Positions 63,605 through 64,000 of a stretch of 64,000 bases of DNA are shown here, one piece after another (the stretch's first letter is position 1; every line of letters begins with the position of its first letter). The notes under the pieces were generated by a model. It was not told the origin of the DNA. It worked only from the letters and a program-made list of their open reading frames with translations, and searched no databases. Position numbers and translations under genes: made by a program. Source of the stretch: Aliihoeflea aestuarii (lineage in GTDB: Bacteria > Pseudomonadota > Alphaproteobacteria > Rhizobiales > Rhizobiaceae); contig NZ_JAAAMK010000008.1 in assembly GCF_024105665.1 (NCBI RefSeq), positions 124,001 through 188,000 on the forward strand, written 5' to 3'.

Positions 63605-64000
63605 ATGCCCCAGATGGAAATTCAGGCGCCGGCGCGCGTTGCGCGCAACGGCTACAAGGTCGATGTCAGCCGCGGCCAGCGCATCGGCCGTGTGTCGTCG
63701 GAATGGTTCAGCCGCCCGGCCGATGAGCGCTATTTGTCGCTCACCGACCTCCACAATTCGGTGAAGCGACGATCCGAACGCAGCAAGACCCGCATCGTCG
63801 AAAACGAGGCAATCCGTGTCGAAGCAAGCCGTGACGACCCCGAACGCCTGAAGCTGATGCTGCCTGGCGCGGACGCACCGATTGCGCCGACCCACTGGAG
63901 CTTTGGCCAGCTCGCCAGCCTCGTCGGGGCGCCCGCCAACTATCTGCGCCAGCTTCCGGCACCGCTCGCCGGCATCAACCTGCAATACGGTCTGACCTCG
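63605..64000 (+). CDS. DUF932-like plasmid/phage-type protein (3' end beyond the window)
   Basis: The first 132 residues: a basic start (ARVARNGYKVDVSRGQRIG), SSEWFSRPADERYLSLTDL and THWSFGQLASLVGAPANYL, the latter typical of DUF932 proteins found on plasmids and phages. The function is unknown. The ATG follows a 230-base gap with a GA-rich stretch (63520-63590). The gene runs off the right edge. Confidence 0.6.
   Translation, partial: MPQMEIQAPARVARNGYKVDVSRGQRIGRVSSEWFSRPADERYLSLTDLHNSVKRRSERSKTRIVENEAIRVEASRDDPERLKLMLPGADAPIAPTHWSFGQLASLVGAPANYLRQLPAPLAGINLQYGLTS

Overview
The window is GC-rich DNA that looks alphaproteobacterial: dense overlapping operons, short ATGA/GTGA junctions, and IS66, IS3 and IS21 types common in that class. 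This is a judgement from gene style; no rRNA or tRNA is present to place the organism. About 52 kb (1-51798) is one very large acyl-CoA catabolic locus. The right end (51.8-64 kb) is an insertion-sequence scar followed by genes of plasmid or genomic-island type.

Layout. (i) 1-9910: two divergent operons. Leftward: two isovaleryl-CoA-dehydrogenase-type enzymes, a dienoyl-CoA-reductase-like SDR, a crotonase and a thioesterase. Rightward: an AtuA-family protein and a three-gene biotin-dependent acyl-CoA carboxylase in which biotin carboxylase and biotin carrier are separate genes. (ii) 9911-15520: transposase remnants, then a foreign-looking redox module (DUF5519-like protein, NmrA/QorB-like, LigB/DODA-type dioxygenase, DoxX-like, HxlR regulator); the DoxX-like gene is split by an intact 1450-bp IS66-family element with an 8-bp target duplication. 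(iii) 15654-24829: thiolase and SDR; then a TetR regulator in one operon with a second carboxylase, a methylglutaconyl-CoA-hydratase-like crotonase, an acyl-CoA dehydrogenase and the biotin transporter component BioY. (iv) 25047-40018: CoA-transferase and acyl-CoA dehydrogenase; then SDR, a complete Liv-type ABC importer with an embedded acyl-CoA ligase and two tandem binding proteins, two crotonases and EtfBA. (v) 40239-51798: two CoA-transferases leftward; rightward a DUF35/thiolase-fold pair of steroid-aldolase type, MaoC hydratase, AMACR-like racemase, transglutaminase-like protein, second MaoC, paired acyl-CoA dehydrogenases, crotonase and PaaK-like protein. (vi) 51902-64000: an etfB remnant, metallo-hydrolase, truncated MFS and AraC genes around an IS3 element, IS481 and IS150-type fragments, IS21 inside a Nudix pseudogene, a frameshifted ADP-ribosylglycohydrolase, and DUF1173- and DUF932-like genes.

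The unifying signal is a 16-bp palindrome, TCTAACA-NN-TGTTAGA, found seven times, each in a promoter region, so that every catabolic operon starts next to one copy. The only TetR gene (17946-18578) has a copy directly upstream and is the obvious candidate to bind all of them.

Taken together the enzymes suit an isoprenoid or otherwise methyl-branched carboxylic acid: uptake by the Liv system, CoA activation, racemisation of alpha-methyl branches, carboxylation and hydration to remove beta-methyl branches (Atu/Liu logic), and retro-aldol or thiolytic cleavage, with electrons passed to ETF. The actual substrate is an inference. A dedicated HMG-CoA lyase, which Liu/Atu pathways need, is not in the window.
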